Assembly (NCBI GenBank): GCA_022360175.1
Contig: JAKSDI010000303.1
Location: 1 to 64,000, forward strand
Reading direction: 5' to 3'
DNA from: Chitinophagales bacterium
Lineage (GTDB): Bacteria > Bacteroidota > Bacteroidia > Chitinophagales > Saprospiraceae
DNA length: 64,000 bases
Positions 18,501 to 24,811 of the stretch are shown in pieces; within the stretch, counting starts at the first letter, position 1; the number at the start of each line of letters is the position of its first letter. A program made the position numbers and the translations under genes. The notes under the pieces are model-generated. The model searched no databases. It worked only from the letters and a program-made list of their open reading frames with translations, and was not told the DNA's origin.

Positions 18501-19209
18501 TAGCCAGGTTTTGAGGAACAATTACGTTTTCAAAAACCGCTTTCGTAGAATCCCAAACGACCGGAAACTGAAAACTGGTGAGGCCATCAAAACCGAGTAC
18601 TCGGAAGTCTATACACACGAGGTCTCCTTCATTACCACTTTCATCAGAAATATCAATAATAAAAGGGCGTAGGCAAGAGCCGATCAATGCAGTATCTATT
18701 TCTGCAGTTTCTATACCAATGTTTGCACAGGAAGCTTGTACAGTGGTAGATTTCCTTCTAATATAAGGTGTATTTAAGTCAGGGTCACCAGTAGTAGGAA
18801 TAATGATTTGACTGGAAGCACCATAATCTCCTAATACCTCGAAACAGACTTCGTAGATTATGGTTCCATCAGCTAAAATAGTATGTCCTGCAGCATTGGG
18901 GTCCATACAATCATCAAATTCCCAGGTAAGTAGCAATCTTCCCGCATTTATTTGCGTGAAATTGGCACCTGTAAGTCCTGGAAGGTTATAAGCACCAGTA
19001 CCTGTTAATTGAAGTACAGTTGAATCCCACTCTATATAATATTGAGTAGATAAAATGTCTGTGAAGTCAGCTACTTCTACATCTACGCAAAAAGCGTCGC
19101 CTGTACAAGGAGGATCACCATCTGGAGCGATGATATTAATGGATGGCTGTGCAAATGCAGCAGTAGAGAATACTAGTCCAAAAACCAGCAGAGTTACTAT
19201 CCTTTTCAT
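12502..19209 (-). CDS. Giant T9SS surface protein: cohesin-like repeats, SprB repeat, about 13 Ig-like repeats, gliding-motility C-terminal domain
   Basis: A 2235-residue exported protein. After a signal peptide (MKRIVTLLVFGLVFSTAAFAQ) come about five cohesin-like beta-sandwich modules in the first 700 residues, each with a pattern such as FTDVTQLAFLMEWNPTVLQY and paired Cys. A SprB-type repeat follows (PESCPGAEDGSIQVLISGG). Then about 13 Ig/PKD-like modules of roughly 80 residues each carry one Cys near the start and one in an NGC-like turn near the end, suggesting an internal disulfide in each. A cadherin-like module precedes the C-terminal gliding motility-associated domain (GITPNDDGMNDAF, NRWGDIVYEA, LPGGTYYFIL). 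That domain directs type IX secretion. The role is probably adhesion or a surface filament. The ATG at 19209 is chosen because the signal peptide starts there. A PorP/SprF-like gene lies 89 bases upstream on the same strand. Confidence 0.92.
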   Translation of the reverse strand: MKRIVTLLVFGLVFSTAAFAQPSINIIAPDGDPPCTGDAFCVDVEVADFTDILSTQYYIEWDSTVLQLTGTGAYNLPGLTGANFTQINAGRLLLTWEFDDCMDPNAAGHTILADGTIIYEVCFEVLGDYGASSQIIIPTTGDPDLNTPYIRRKSTTVQASCANIGIETAEIDTALIGSCLRPFIIDISDESGNEGDLVCIDFRVLGFDGLTSFQFPVVWDSTKAVFENVIVPQNLANFSEANIGNPINAAGVQEGSITVSWSAPPPANVLTVTDSTLIFQLCLRLKDGSCAMDFDVSIADEQPGQPFFRPQASNEFGGGFANIPVGQYAGNVQIGACNPTGLELVANCGAPVNLNEQICVQVEAGSNFTDVTQLAFLMEWNPTVLQYTGVQNINLLGLDYPGDFNEANTANGILGLNWDEIAQDRPEGTVLFEVCFDVIGLGGNSPFSFINNDDDIAVINFGPNIGINPTNCAVEVNQPAGVVIDLTDGLEGRPGDTLCFEFPVTNFTDVEHMSFSLAFEPNNMEFILAGGVQDINLPEATIANFGFIGALGGQITFNWTPTSAVTLADGTSLFTLCFRIPDDAQPGTCDELIITNEPLVAEVITSTSNGEDIGLIGTGGGYCIVSPEGFYLEGLSVTGDLQDTICLPYVVSEFDGITDASFCLNWNPATMELVEIVDNGLIPSLNIDIMGSPVGAACFDFNEAAGLTLPDSANIFDLCFELLGPADTCYTVEVSSSPTPTVNTLNGAGSLLSIDGEVCINDKLFITVIDSLIIPESCPGAEDGSIQVLISGGVGPYIYSWGTSPTQNTPEARFLSGGEITLIVLDQSGLVATDTFFIPTLGGDLIANIGVDRLSSCDPDLPCTLVNPVEASSGPDIVYEWTGIQGGQVCSTPNDLILLGRGPGLFVLEVLDTAVGCSVTDTVQLLEPYYPPTGILTDDPSIITCANEEVMLTAEFQSDTLQYTWIAPDDTETMGTSAMAADSGYYVLVTEVIATHCITLDSILIDIDTIPPPAIASPGTDTTFIGCDDMATLEGFGGDDPGAVTVRWLNSLGVELTTSFNFPTNQVGEYVFEVTDTLTGCVNTDTTLVVANDDLPVVTIVNDPVPAFDCNGDPVELTAEVTNADPNAVTILWTGPAVDPGDETILTPTVNAPGDYQVVVESNANGCIATAMITVDYDTIPPVVSFMDVDTLNCINESVTITSSVTPVDGEYRYEWLHVPTNEDQFDNLASQTVGLEGMYRVIVTDTISGCSTTEFIDVQLDTSIAEFTFGFIPTLNCVNDTAAVVTSVDLPDGTYSINWEPQSGQAMAPEIVNDSVALFMEPGEYLLMVTNLVNGCTAQDSINREVQGFFDEVSITLAGDSYEVNCLNPSVLLDATGSSEGDTIQAVTYQWNVLEGSADGPFNDLTLNVEQGGMYEFVVVNEASLCEARDTVTVTADFEEPIAVSGNNLNLACDNTMGDLDGTGSSEGAEFFYIWEEIDPDMATVIDTFASGFDAMITPAIQEGAFRLVVYNTLNGCESVGEVVTVDYDGELPVIVFGIPDDPQIGTYDVNCISPDTLQVNFFVSNDTLFDLDDLIPSWDGGTVIQEEEIFVAYIPLDQIDTDQIFTITIVDDASGCTGVNDFFITDTIDYPVAALVEETSLIGCDGQGTELDGSPSTQGDDISYSWQDATGMEVGVGLTYTPTDLEDYYFIVTNESNFCMDTITAMTEANEIAPPIMLDSVPSITCDDTMVPLSAAMTGDPSEYIATWSAGIIDNGDLTAVANAPGEYTLTITSVTTQCDTMITFTVPDDSNPPELGLNVPADLACPGSTVQIVTSINDGVQSVTWDGPATVSPPNGLTVSVTEPGTYTLTVIGDNGCTATGEATVVLDPSGAPISELTASDPDLELSCDDAITLAFGGTPDTAYTYEYLTVEGSGVAVPAMDSLSAEVTMAGGYALVVTNVLNGCSDTSEVLTITMIELAEASAQIDSAGCGDLAIVSGNLPPNATGQWSGPTGVLFESPTEAATVVTGLFGGENNIVWTLSYDGCPDYAADSVMITPELAPVAILDTLIIAEGQVANTINVVTNDQFNGVTDYNITFGTNTILGTLLDEGEGDITYTLLASQLIPGADEFTYEICNTLCPELCDEGLVLVEILRDTTGGIDTPSGITPNDDGMNDAFVIDELFLDPEKYKDNEMIIFNRWGDIVYEAQPYNNDWRGTNMEGEDLPGGTYYFILRLNIGDGEIIKGDVTIIR

Positions 19210-19298
19210 GGGAAAATATGATTTGGGAAGTATGATCTTTAAATCCAAAACAAGGGAATTAAATAAATTCTGAAAATACTTGGCATGCATATGTTATA

Positions 19299-20252
19299 CT
19301 AGTCTCTGTATAGAGAAAACGCCAAGTTGATTTCGTGAGTAGAACCAGCGGTTGGTCCGAAGGAACTGAAAGAGTAATCAAATCCATAACCTACCCGAAA
19401 GGTACGGTCATAATCCTGACTTAGGTTAACTCCAGTTTCCAAATGTACATTACCAGCGGTAGAAGCACCAGCACCAATCCACATATTGATAGGCATATAA
19501 TAACGCAAGTTAAGATCAGCATTTAAAGGAGCGCCCTGAGTGTATTTCACCCATAGTGATGGCTCCAGAAAACTGCTACCGTTACGATCCAGAAATTTTA
19601 TGAATCCCAGCATACCATAGTAGTGCTGGACTCTGGTAGTAACAAACTCGTCGTTTTCATTTTTAAAGGTGAGATCGAGTCCAAATACCTGTGGTACAGA
19701 AACTCCGGCATAAAAGAAGTCATCTCTACGGCCTACCATTTGATAGTAGTAAAGCCCTACTCCTACATCAGGAAAGAATTGAGACTGATCGGTAGAACCT
19801 AGTAAATCTCCTTCATCTCGAAGTTTGATTTCAGAAGCATCTATTCGATAGTTTACTGCACCACCGCTGATACCAATTACAAATCCACTTTCTTCAGGAT
19901 TTGGTGAAACCACACCTGCAATACGTCCGTATATACCTGTAAAGCCAGTTGGCCCTGTCTGATCATTCATCAGAAAACCACCTGCCATAAAGGATACACC
20001 CGACCCCTGAGTGTGAAGGTAAGATCCTCTCAAAGTTTGAGTACGAGGTCCATTCTCTAAACCGACCCATTGCGAACGGTAAGATGCTCCGAAGTTCAGG
20101 TTTTGCCCGAACGCCAGAAAATCACTTTCCACCGCTGCCGGATTGAGAATGCCAATATTATCTCTGTACTGAGTAAAGAGGGTAAGTTGTTGTGCCTCTA
20201 AGGCTGTCAAGGAAACCACAATAGTGGCAATTAATAGCATGAATCGCGTCAT
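19299..20252 (-). CDS. PorP/SprF family T9SS-associated outer-membrane protein
   Basis: A 317-residue beta-barrel protein with a signal peptide (MTRFMLLIATIVVSLTALEA). The family pattern is clear: QQLTLFTQYRDNIGILNPAA, GASYRSQWVGLENGPRTQTL and later NADLNLRYYMPINMWIGAG. PorP/SprF proteins sit in the outer membrane and hold or help export large T9SS cargo such as SprB. It is immediately upstream of the giant cargo gene on the same strand, so the two probably form an operon. The ATG at 20252 is preferred over 20279 because a promoter-like TAACTTTG lies at 20277-20284, overlapping the longer start. Confidence 0.93.
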   Translation of the reverse strand: MTRFMLLIATIVVSLTALEAQQLTLFTQYRDNIGILNPAAVESDFLAFGQNLNFGASYRSQWVGLENGPRTQTLRGSYLHTQGSGVSFMAGGFLMNDQTGPTGFTGIYGRIAGVVSPNPEESGFVIGISGGAVNYRIDASEIKLRDEGDLLGSTDQSQFFPDVGVGLYYYQMVGRRDDFFYAGVSVPQVFGLDLTFKNENDEFVTTRVQHYYGMLGFIKFLDRNGSSFLEPSLWVKYTQGAPLNADLNLRYYMPINMWIGAGASTAGNVHLETGVNLSQDYDRTFRVGYGFDYSFSSFGPTAGSTHEINLAFSLYRD

Positions 20253-20276
20253 GGGATGATAAGTTTTTGAGATGCG

Positions 20277-20284
20277 CAAAGTTA
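20277..20284 (-). promoter_or_regulatory. -7 promoter element for the porP-like/giant-protein operon
   Basis: Reads TAACTTTG followed by CGC on the minus strand, 24 bases upstream of the 20252 start. It matches TAnnTTTG. A TTG lies about 15 bases further upstream, closer than the usual -33 spacing. Confidence 0.5.
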
Positions 20285-20826
20285 GAAAAAAAAATTTCCC
20301 AACAGATACAATATCCAGAAATTATAGATTAAAAACTTATTAATTATTTCCAAATTTGTTCTTGCGGTACCCCAACGCGAAATCATTCATGGTGGTATCG
20401 GAAAATAGTAAGAAATAAGCGAAATGGAAAGGATAAATGTGGACAACAATCGTTGTCATGCGGTAGTTCTTCCGTGAGGATTATGATCGTTGCGAACAAC
20501 ACAGCCCCGGGAAGACACGCGTTTACCTTATACGCTGCTCTTACAACCGAAACCTCCTGATTTGTGTAGGTGTACCTCTCAAAGCTCTTGGCTTTTGATG
20601 AATTTTACTTCACCATCAGCCATAAAACGGTTCCAAATTTAGGATTTAGATTTTAGAATCTCCTACAATGCAGGAGAGTATTTTCATAAACAAGTAAAAA
20701 AAGCAGAGCGCTTGCAATTCACATTACAACTAAAAATAAATCTTAAATTACTGTTTAAAAGTAAATTAACGCACAATAAGGCAAATGATAACATTTTAAT
20801 CGCTTAAATGTTAAAATCTCCTCTTT
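20285..20826. other. Non-coding stretch of about 540 bases
   Basis: No gene is supported. Small hairpins are visible: GACAAC-aatc-GTTGTC at 20442-20457 and CTCCT...AGGAG near 20662. The part at 20360-20640 is richer in G and C than its surroundings and could be a decayed gene or repeat, but no frame is convincing. Confidence 0.5.
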
Positions 20827-22008
20827 TCAAAAGTCAAAAGTGTCATTTTGACAATTAATGTCTATAATAAAATAGAAAAATGGTAAAGATTGCAAGATTG
20901 CATCGATGGATTCAACACTTGTTTCGAATGCTTGTTGGGTCTTTTGCATCGCTGGTATGCAGTAATTTTTTTCATCTGAAATGGATCCATCTGCATCTAC
21001 ATCTAAAACAGGACAGCCGTTTAAAGCATTACTTCCTGGAAGCTTCGGGCAACTATCATCAACATCCGAAAGTCCATCCTGATCCCAATCGGGGCAACCC
21101 GCTGCTGCTTTAGGCCCTGCTTCATACGGACATCTATCCAATATATCTGCTACACCATCACCATCTCGATCAGGGCAACCATTTAATGCTGCCACTCCAT
21201 AAGAATCAGGACAAAGGTCTTCCAAATCTTCTACACCATCTTCATCTCGATCAGGGCAACCTTGTGCCGACCAATTCCCTTTCACTTTAGGACAAGCATC
21301 ATCTATGTCTGCTAATCCATCCCGATCACTATCCTTAGGAAGAAAACGTATTACAAAACCAGCTCGTCCAAATGCTAACCAATCATTCGCTGAAGGATTG
21401 GCTGCATTACTTATTCCGTCCAAGTCATCTGAAAATGCAGTTTGAGTACCTGCTTCTATTGTGAATGCCCAACGCCTATTGATATCCATTTTTACACCTA
21501 CTCCTATTGGCAATACAGGCATAATAGATGGAAATTTAAAAGATTCGTCTTTCTCTATTCTAGTTAATAATGCCTCATCATCTGTAATAGGGAAAACAGG
21601 AGTTGCTTCGTAATATATAGTGCCAATACCAGCAAAAATGTAAGGACTAATTTGTCGATAGAATTGATAACTTCCCGGGTACCTACGTTTGCCCAAAGGC
21701 TCCCACTCCACCGTCATATCAAGTTGTGCAGCACGTGCATGGAATGTATAGCCTCTATACTTATATGGATCCTCTCCTTTATAAGTAGCGTATGCTCCCA
21801 TGAATCTCAAGCCTAGCGTAGGACTTATGTTCCGCTTCAACATTAAGCTATAAATAGCTTCGGTCTCTGACAGGCTCGGATACCACTCAGAAGTGAGATC
21901 ACCTTGATAAGCAGTACCACCAATCAATAGACTTGCTTCCCAATTTGCCTGCTGGGCCAGCATACTCATAGGCACCATGAGTAGTAACAATATGTGTAGC
22001 CTCGTCAT
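20827..22008 (-). CDS. Outer-membrane beta-barrel protein (DUF6089-like) with thrombospondin type 3 repeats, lacking an OmpA domain
   Basis: A 393-residue exported protein with a signal peptide (MTRLHILLLLMVPMSMLA). Residues about 20-225 form the DUF6089-like barrel (WEASLLIGGTAYQGDLTSEW). Residues about 226-340 hold calcium-binding thrombospondin type 3 repeats: DSDRDGLADIDDACP, DRDEDGVEDLEDLCP, DRDGDGVADILDRCP and DWDQDGLSDVDDSCP. Relatives normally continue into an OmpA peptidoglycan-binding domain. Here the protein instead ends about 55 residues after the last repeat with an unrelated hydrophobic tail (LQSLPFFYFIIDINC). No OmpA-like frame is seen downstream. It is either a genuine short variant or a truncated copy. 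Confidence 0.85.
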   Translation of the reverse strand: MTRLHILLLLMVPMSMLAQQANWEASLLIGGTAYQGDLTSEWYPSLSETEAIYSLMLKRNISPTLGLRFMGAYATYKGEDPYKYRGYTFHARAAQLDMTVEWEPLGKRRYPGSYQFYRQISPYIFAGIGTIYYEATPVFPITDDEALLTRIEKDESFKFPSIMPVLPIGVGVKMDINRRWAFTIEAGTQTAFSDDLDGISNAANPSANDWLAFGRAGFVIRFLPKDSDRDGLADIDDACPKVKGNWSAQGCPDRDEDGVEDLEDLCPDSYGVAALNGCPDRDGDGVADILDRCPYEAGPKAAAGCPDWDQDGLSDVDDSCPKLPGSNALNGCPVLDVDADGSISDEKNYCIPAMQKTQQAFETSVESIDAILQSLPFFYFIIDINCQNDTFDF

Positions 22009-22462
22009 AATCTATAATTAATAACCAATTCGCCTGATCACTATGCAATCAGCCTAATTAATAAACACAGTGCATGCGTGCCAGAAAATATACAAGCGAT
22101 TTGGATTGTGCTCTCCTAATGTATCTTTAAAATCGACTCTATAACAACTTTTCACACAATTGAATGGGAATAAATCCCTTAATACGAACAAAAACTTTAG
22201 CTCACAGGTGTTTCATAAAACACTCTTACGTCCAATTGTTTTCTATGAGTGATTGCTCATTCGGTTGTGGGAATGGTCATTAAAGAAGGAAAATTTAGAT
22301 ACATAAGTACAGGGCCTAAGAAGGGGGGGATCATTAAGCCGCTCTAAGATAAGCTTAAACAACTGTATACACAAAATCTATATAATAATTTTAAAAATAG
22401 GTAAGCTATAGGACAGGTATCCGCCATCATTTAAACTAAAATACTGAAAGCTATAAAAGCAA

Positions 22463-22483
22463 AACGCCTCTCAAGGAGGCGTT
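22463..22483 (-). terminator. Hairpin terminator
   Basis: AACGCCTC-tcaag-GAGGCGTT is a perfect 8-bp stem. On the minus strand it is followed by TTGCTTTTATAG. It lies about 450 bases beyond the corA stop, so a corA transcript would pass through the MITE-like element before ending here. Confidence 0.55.
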
Positions 22484-22526
22484 GCAATATCAGCAAGTTT
22501 AAAATATAAAGAGAAAGAAAAGCTCT

Positions 22527-22703
22527 TAAGTAAGAGAGCAAATCCAATTTATCATTTTATGGTGGCATCTTTTTAGGTCATACTTTGTTGAATCCCGATA
22601 GCTATCGGGACGCTGATGCCCTGCATCGTCTACGTTTTTCGCCTCGTCTGTACAAAAAAATCTGCTCGACCAAAAAAGCAATCTAAATCTGCTCTCTTAC
22701 TTA
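22527..22703. mobile_element. MITE-like element with nested inverted repeats
   Basis: TAAGTAAGAGAGCAAAT at 22527-22543 is matched in reverse complement by 22687-22703 with one mismatch. Nested inside are GGCATC (22564-22569) with GATGCC (22615-22620) and a perfect 18-bp palindrome, TCCCGATAGCTATCGGGA, at 22593-22610. There is no coding capacity. The nested symmetry suggests a non-autonomous transposon or a structured RNA element. Confidence 0.55.
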
Positions 22704-22938
22704 CTTATAATACGAATATAAAAACTCTATAAATCCGATACCTATTTAGTTATTAACAAAATGTTAATAAAAAACATAAGTCATTAAAAATCAACCATCT
22801 ACAAATCAAATCAAATGTTAGTTTACTTTTCAACACTGTTAATAAGTCGTTAGGAACACCTTAAAATCTTGCAAAAAGCATGTTCAATCATCAAAGATGA
22901 GAGGTAAGGAGTAGGAAAGATTGGGATTTACGTTCTTT

Positions 22939-23886
22939 TTAAAACAACCTTTTCCGTTGAAAATACCAGGCTACAAGCAGGCTAAAAACTATAGAGACAC
23001 CAAAAATAACAGCCATCGCATAAGATTTTCCCTGAAGCGGCAAAGGGACATTCATACCATAAAAGCTAGCGACTAAGGTGGGCACCATTAAAATAATGGT
23101 GATAGTGGTGAGACGCCGGATTGTAATATTGAGATTATTGGAAATAATTGAGCCATAAGCATCCATTGTTCCATTCAGGATATTTGTGTAGATATTGGCC
23201 ATTTCCAATGCCTGGCTATTGTCGATAATAATGTCTTCAAAAAGGTCTGATTTATCTTCATCATCTCTGATATTCAGAAAATCAGTACGCTTCATTTTCA
23301 TCTTAAGCAATTCATTAGCACTGAGAGAATTGACAAAATACACCAGGCTTTTTTCAATGCTAAGCAATTGCTTCAATTCACGATTACGGCTAGAATCGTA
23401 TAATTCTTTTTCTATTAGATTGCGTTTAAGATTGAGTTTTTTCAAACAGGTAAGAAAACGATATACGTTTTGTTCCATCATATGTAGCACAAATCCAGAT
23501 TCATCATCAGGATTAAAGTGTCTTACTTTATCATCTAAAAAAGACTGCAAAACAGGGTTTTCATAAGAAGTTATCGTAATAATATACCCTGCTACCATAA
23601 TAATGCCGATAGGGACGGTTATATATATCGCATCATTTTCTTCTTCCGTTTCATTAAGAATAGGAGTGTTCACCACTATCAAACGGATATCATCTTCCCG
23701 CTCATAACGCGAGCGTTCATCAATGTCAAGGGAGTCTGTAAGAAAATCAAGAGGAATATCAAATTGCAAAGCAATTTCCTCCAACTCTTCATGGCTGAAA
23801 GGAGGTGAGATATTGATCCAACATCCATCTTCCGGTACTTCCAGCTCTTTAAGTTTCCTGTCCACTTTGGCATAATACCGGACCAT
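22939..23886 (-). CDS. corA: CorA-family magnesium transporter
   Basis: CorA proteins form pentameric inner-membrane channels for Mg2+ and sometimes Co2+ or Ni2+. The 315-residue protein has the large N-terminal cytoplasmic domain and a long helix. Two C-terminal membrane segments follow, and the hallmark GMN motif is at residues 277-279 (YGMNVPLPLQ). The family-conserved LPTLVASFYGMN-type lead is present as VPTLVASFYGMN. A -7 promoter-like element and an adjacent perfect palindrome lie just upstream, suggesting a repressor-controlled promoter. Transport selectivity cannot be read from the sequence. Confidence 0.94.
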   Translation of the reverse strand: MVRYYAKVDRKLKELEVPEDGCWINISPPFSHEELEEIALQFDIPLDFLTDSLDIDERSRYEREDDIRLIVVNTPILNETEEENDAIYITVPIGIIMVAGYIITITSYENPVLQSFLDDKVRHFNPDDESGFVLHMMEQNVYRFLTCLKKLNLKRNLIEKELYDSSRNRELKQLLSIEKSLVYFVNSLSANELLKMKMKRTDFLNIRDDEDKSDLFEDIIIDNSQALEMANIYTNILNGTMDAYGSIISNNLNITIRRLTTITIILMVPTLVASFYGMNVPLPLQGKSYAMAVIFGVSIVFSLLVAWYFQRKRLF

Positions 23887-23924
23887 TGCTGATTTCCTTA
23901 TTGGTGAGGTAATTTATTCGGATA

Positions 23925-23932
23925 CAAACATA
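23925..23932 (-). promoter_or_regulatory. -7 promoter element for corA
   Basis: Reads TATGTTTG on the minus strand (TAnnTTTG), 38 bases upstream of the corA start. Confidence 0.45.
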
Positions 23933-23933
23933 A

Positions 23934-23951
23934 GACTTTATCGATAAAGTC
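23934..23951. promoter_or_regulatory. Perfect 18-bp palindrome, possible operator of corA
   Basis: GACTTTATCGATAAAGTC is its own reverse complement. It begins one base upstream of the corA -7 element and so occupies the region between -7 and -33, a classic repressor position. The protein that might bind is unknown. Confidence 0.45.
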
Positions 23952-24009
23952 GAAAACGAGGGAAGGAAATTGGAGCGCAAAAACAAGAAGTTATAATGCC
24001 TTTTGGTTA

Positions 24010-24774
24010 TTACTCTTCTTCTTCATTAGTTTTCCGATGATGCATGTGTTGGACAAAGTACTCATAAATAGGCAATTCTTCTACTTTAGCATTTCCCCAA
24101 TTAGGTGATAAACCATGGCTAATTCGATAATAATCTGCGATGATATCAGCTTGCTGCTCGAAGTTAAAGTCCTGCCACTTTTTATTTTCGTTCCTGGCTT
24201 TATTCAAGCCTTCTACACCACCATAATTATACCGCTCTTCAGTATACTGTGCTTGTAAAGCTTTTGAAATATAGCTTATCCCTAAATGTTGATATTGCCA
24301 GACGTGTACCAATTCATGTACTAAAATAGGCCTGCTCATTTTCCCCCAACTATTGATGACATAAAAACTAACGTAGCAGAAGCGATATTGGCGTGGCCCT
24401 ATCAACGCATACTCATCAATCCGTACCCGGCTATAATTAATTGAATTCCCAAAGATACTCCTCGCCAATTTTTCCTCGCTTCTGCGGAGTGGACGGCTAT
24501 TTAATTTAACGAAGTCATTGGCAGTTTCTAATATTTCTGATATCCCTACCATATCTAATAATAACAAGAGCAACTCTATCCACCACAGTAGTATATGCCC
24601 TCCTAATAATTCACTGGCCATGCCACTTTTCAAATTACGGGATATATGTTGTACGCCAGTTTGAAAGTGTAATAATACACGGCTACTCCTATGAGGCAGA
24701 TAACGAAGTATATCAACCAAGCGGAGTGGAATCGCAACAATTTTGAGTAATAAATTGCGTAAAAAAATTTTCAT
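24010..24774 (-). CDS. Membrane-associated protein with an HExxH zinc-peptidase-like motif
   Basis: A 254-residue protein that I do not assign to a named family with certainty. It has a basic N-terminus, a hydrophobic stretch at about residues 56-78 (GHILLWWIELLLLLLDMVGI) and a HELVHVWQYQ motif with H153, E154 and H157. Downstream acidic residues in NFEQQADIIADYY could supply a third zinc ligand. The pattern is reminiscent of DUF4157-type domains (HExxHxxQ), common in proteins linked to contractile injection or secreted toxins, but the surroundings differ. It starts 28 bases after the LolC/E-like gene stop and is probably co-transcribed. Peptidase activity is inference. Confidence 0.7.
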   Translation of the reverse strand: MKIFLRNLLLKIVAIPLRLVDILRYLPHRSSRVLLHFQTGVQHISRNLKSGMASELLGGHILLWWIELLLLLLDMVGISEILETANDFVKLNSRPLRRSEEKLARSIFGNSINYSRVRIDEYALIGPRQYRFCYVSFYVINSWGKMSRPILVHELVHVWQYQHLGISYISKALQAQYTEERYNYGGVEGLNKARNENKKWQDFNFEQQADIIADYYRISHGLSPNWGNAKVEELPIYEYFVQHMHHRKTNEEEE

Positions 24775-24775
24775 C

Positions 24776-24811
24776 AGGTATATCTACTTAAACAGGTATA
24801 TCTACTTAAAC
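24776..24811. repeat. Exact tandem duplication of 18 bases
   Basis: AGGTATATCTACTTAAAC occurs twice without a gap (24776-24793 and 24794-24811). The second copy contains the stop codon of the permease gene (24802-24804). The first lies directly before the start of the next gene. The length is a multiple of three. Confidence 0.85.

Larger units (their letters stand above)
22009..22938. other. Non-coding stretch of about 930 bases
   Basis: No gene is supported on either strand. It holds a hairpin terminator (22463-22483) and a MITE-like element (22527-22703), listed separately. The rest is AT-rich without recognisable structure. Confidence 0.6.

Noticed and set aside
12650..19273. Many plus-strand frames opposite the giant surface-protein gene
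   Set aside because: They mirror the low-complexity Thr/Asp/Val codons of the minus-strand gene, have no consistent starts and no similarity to known proteins.
24776..24811. Attachment site of an integrated element
   Set aside because: The copies are directly adjacent, enclose nothing and are not next to an integrase or tRNA.
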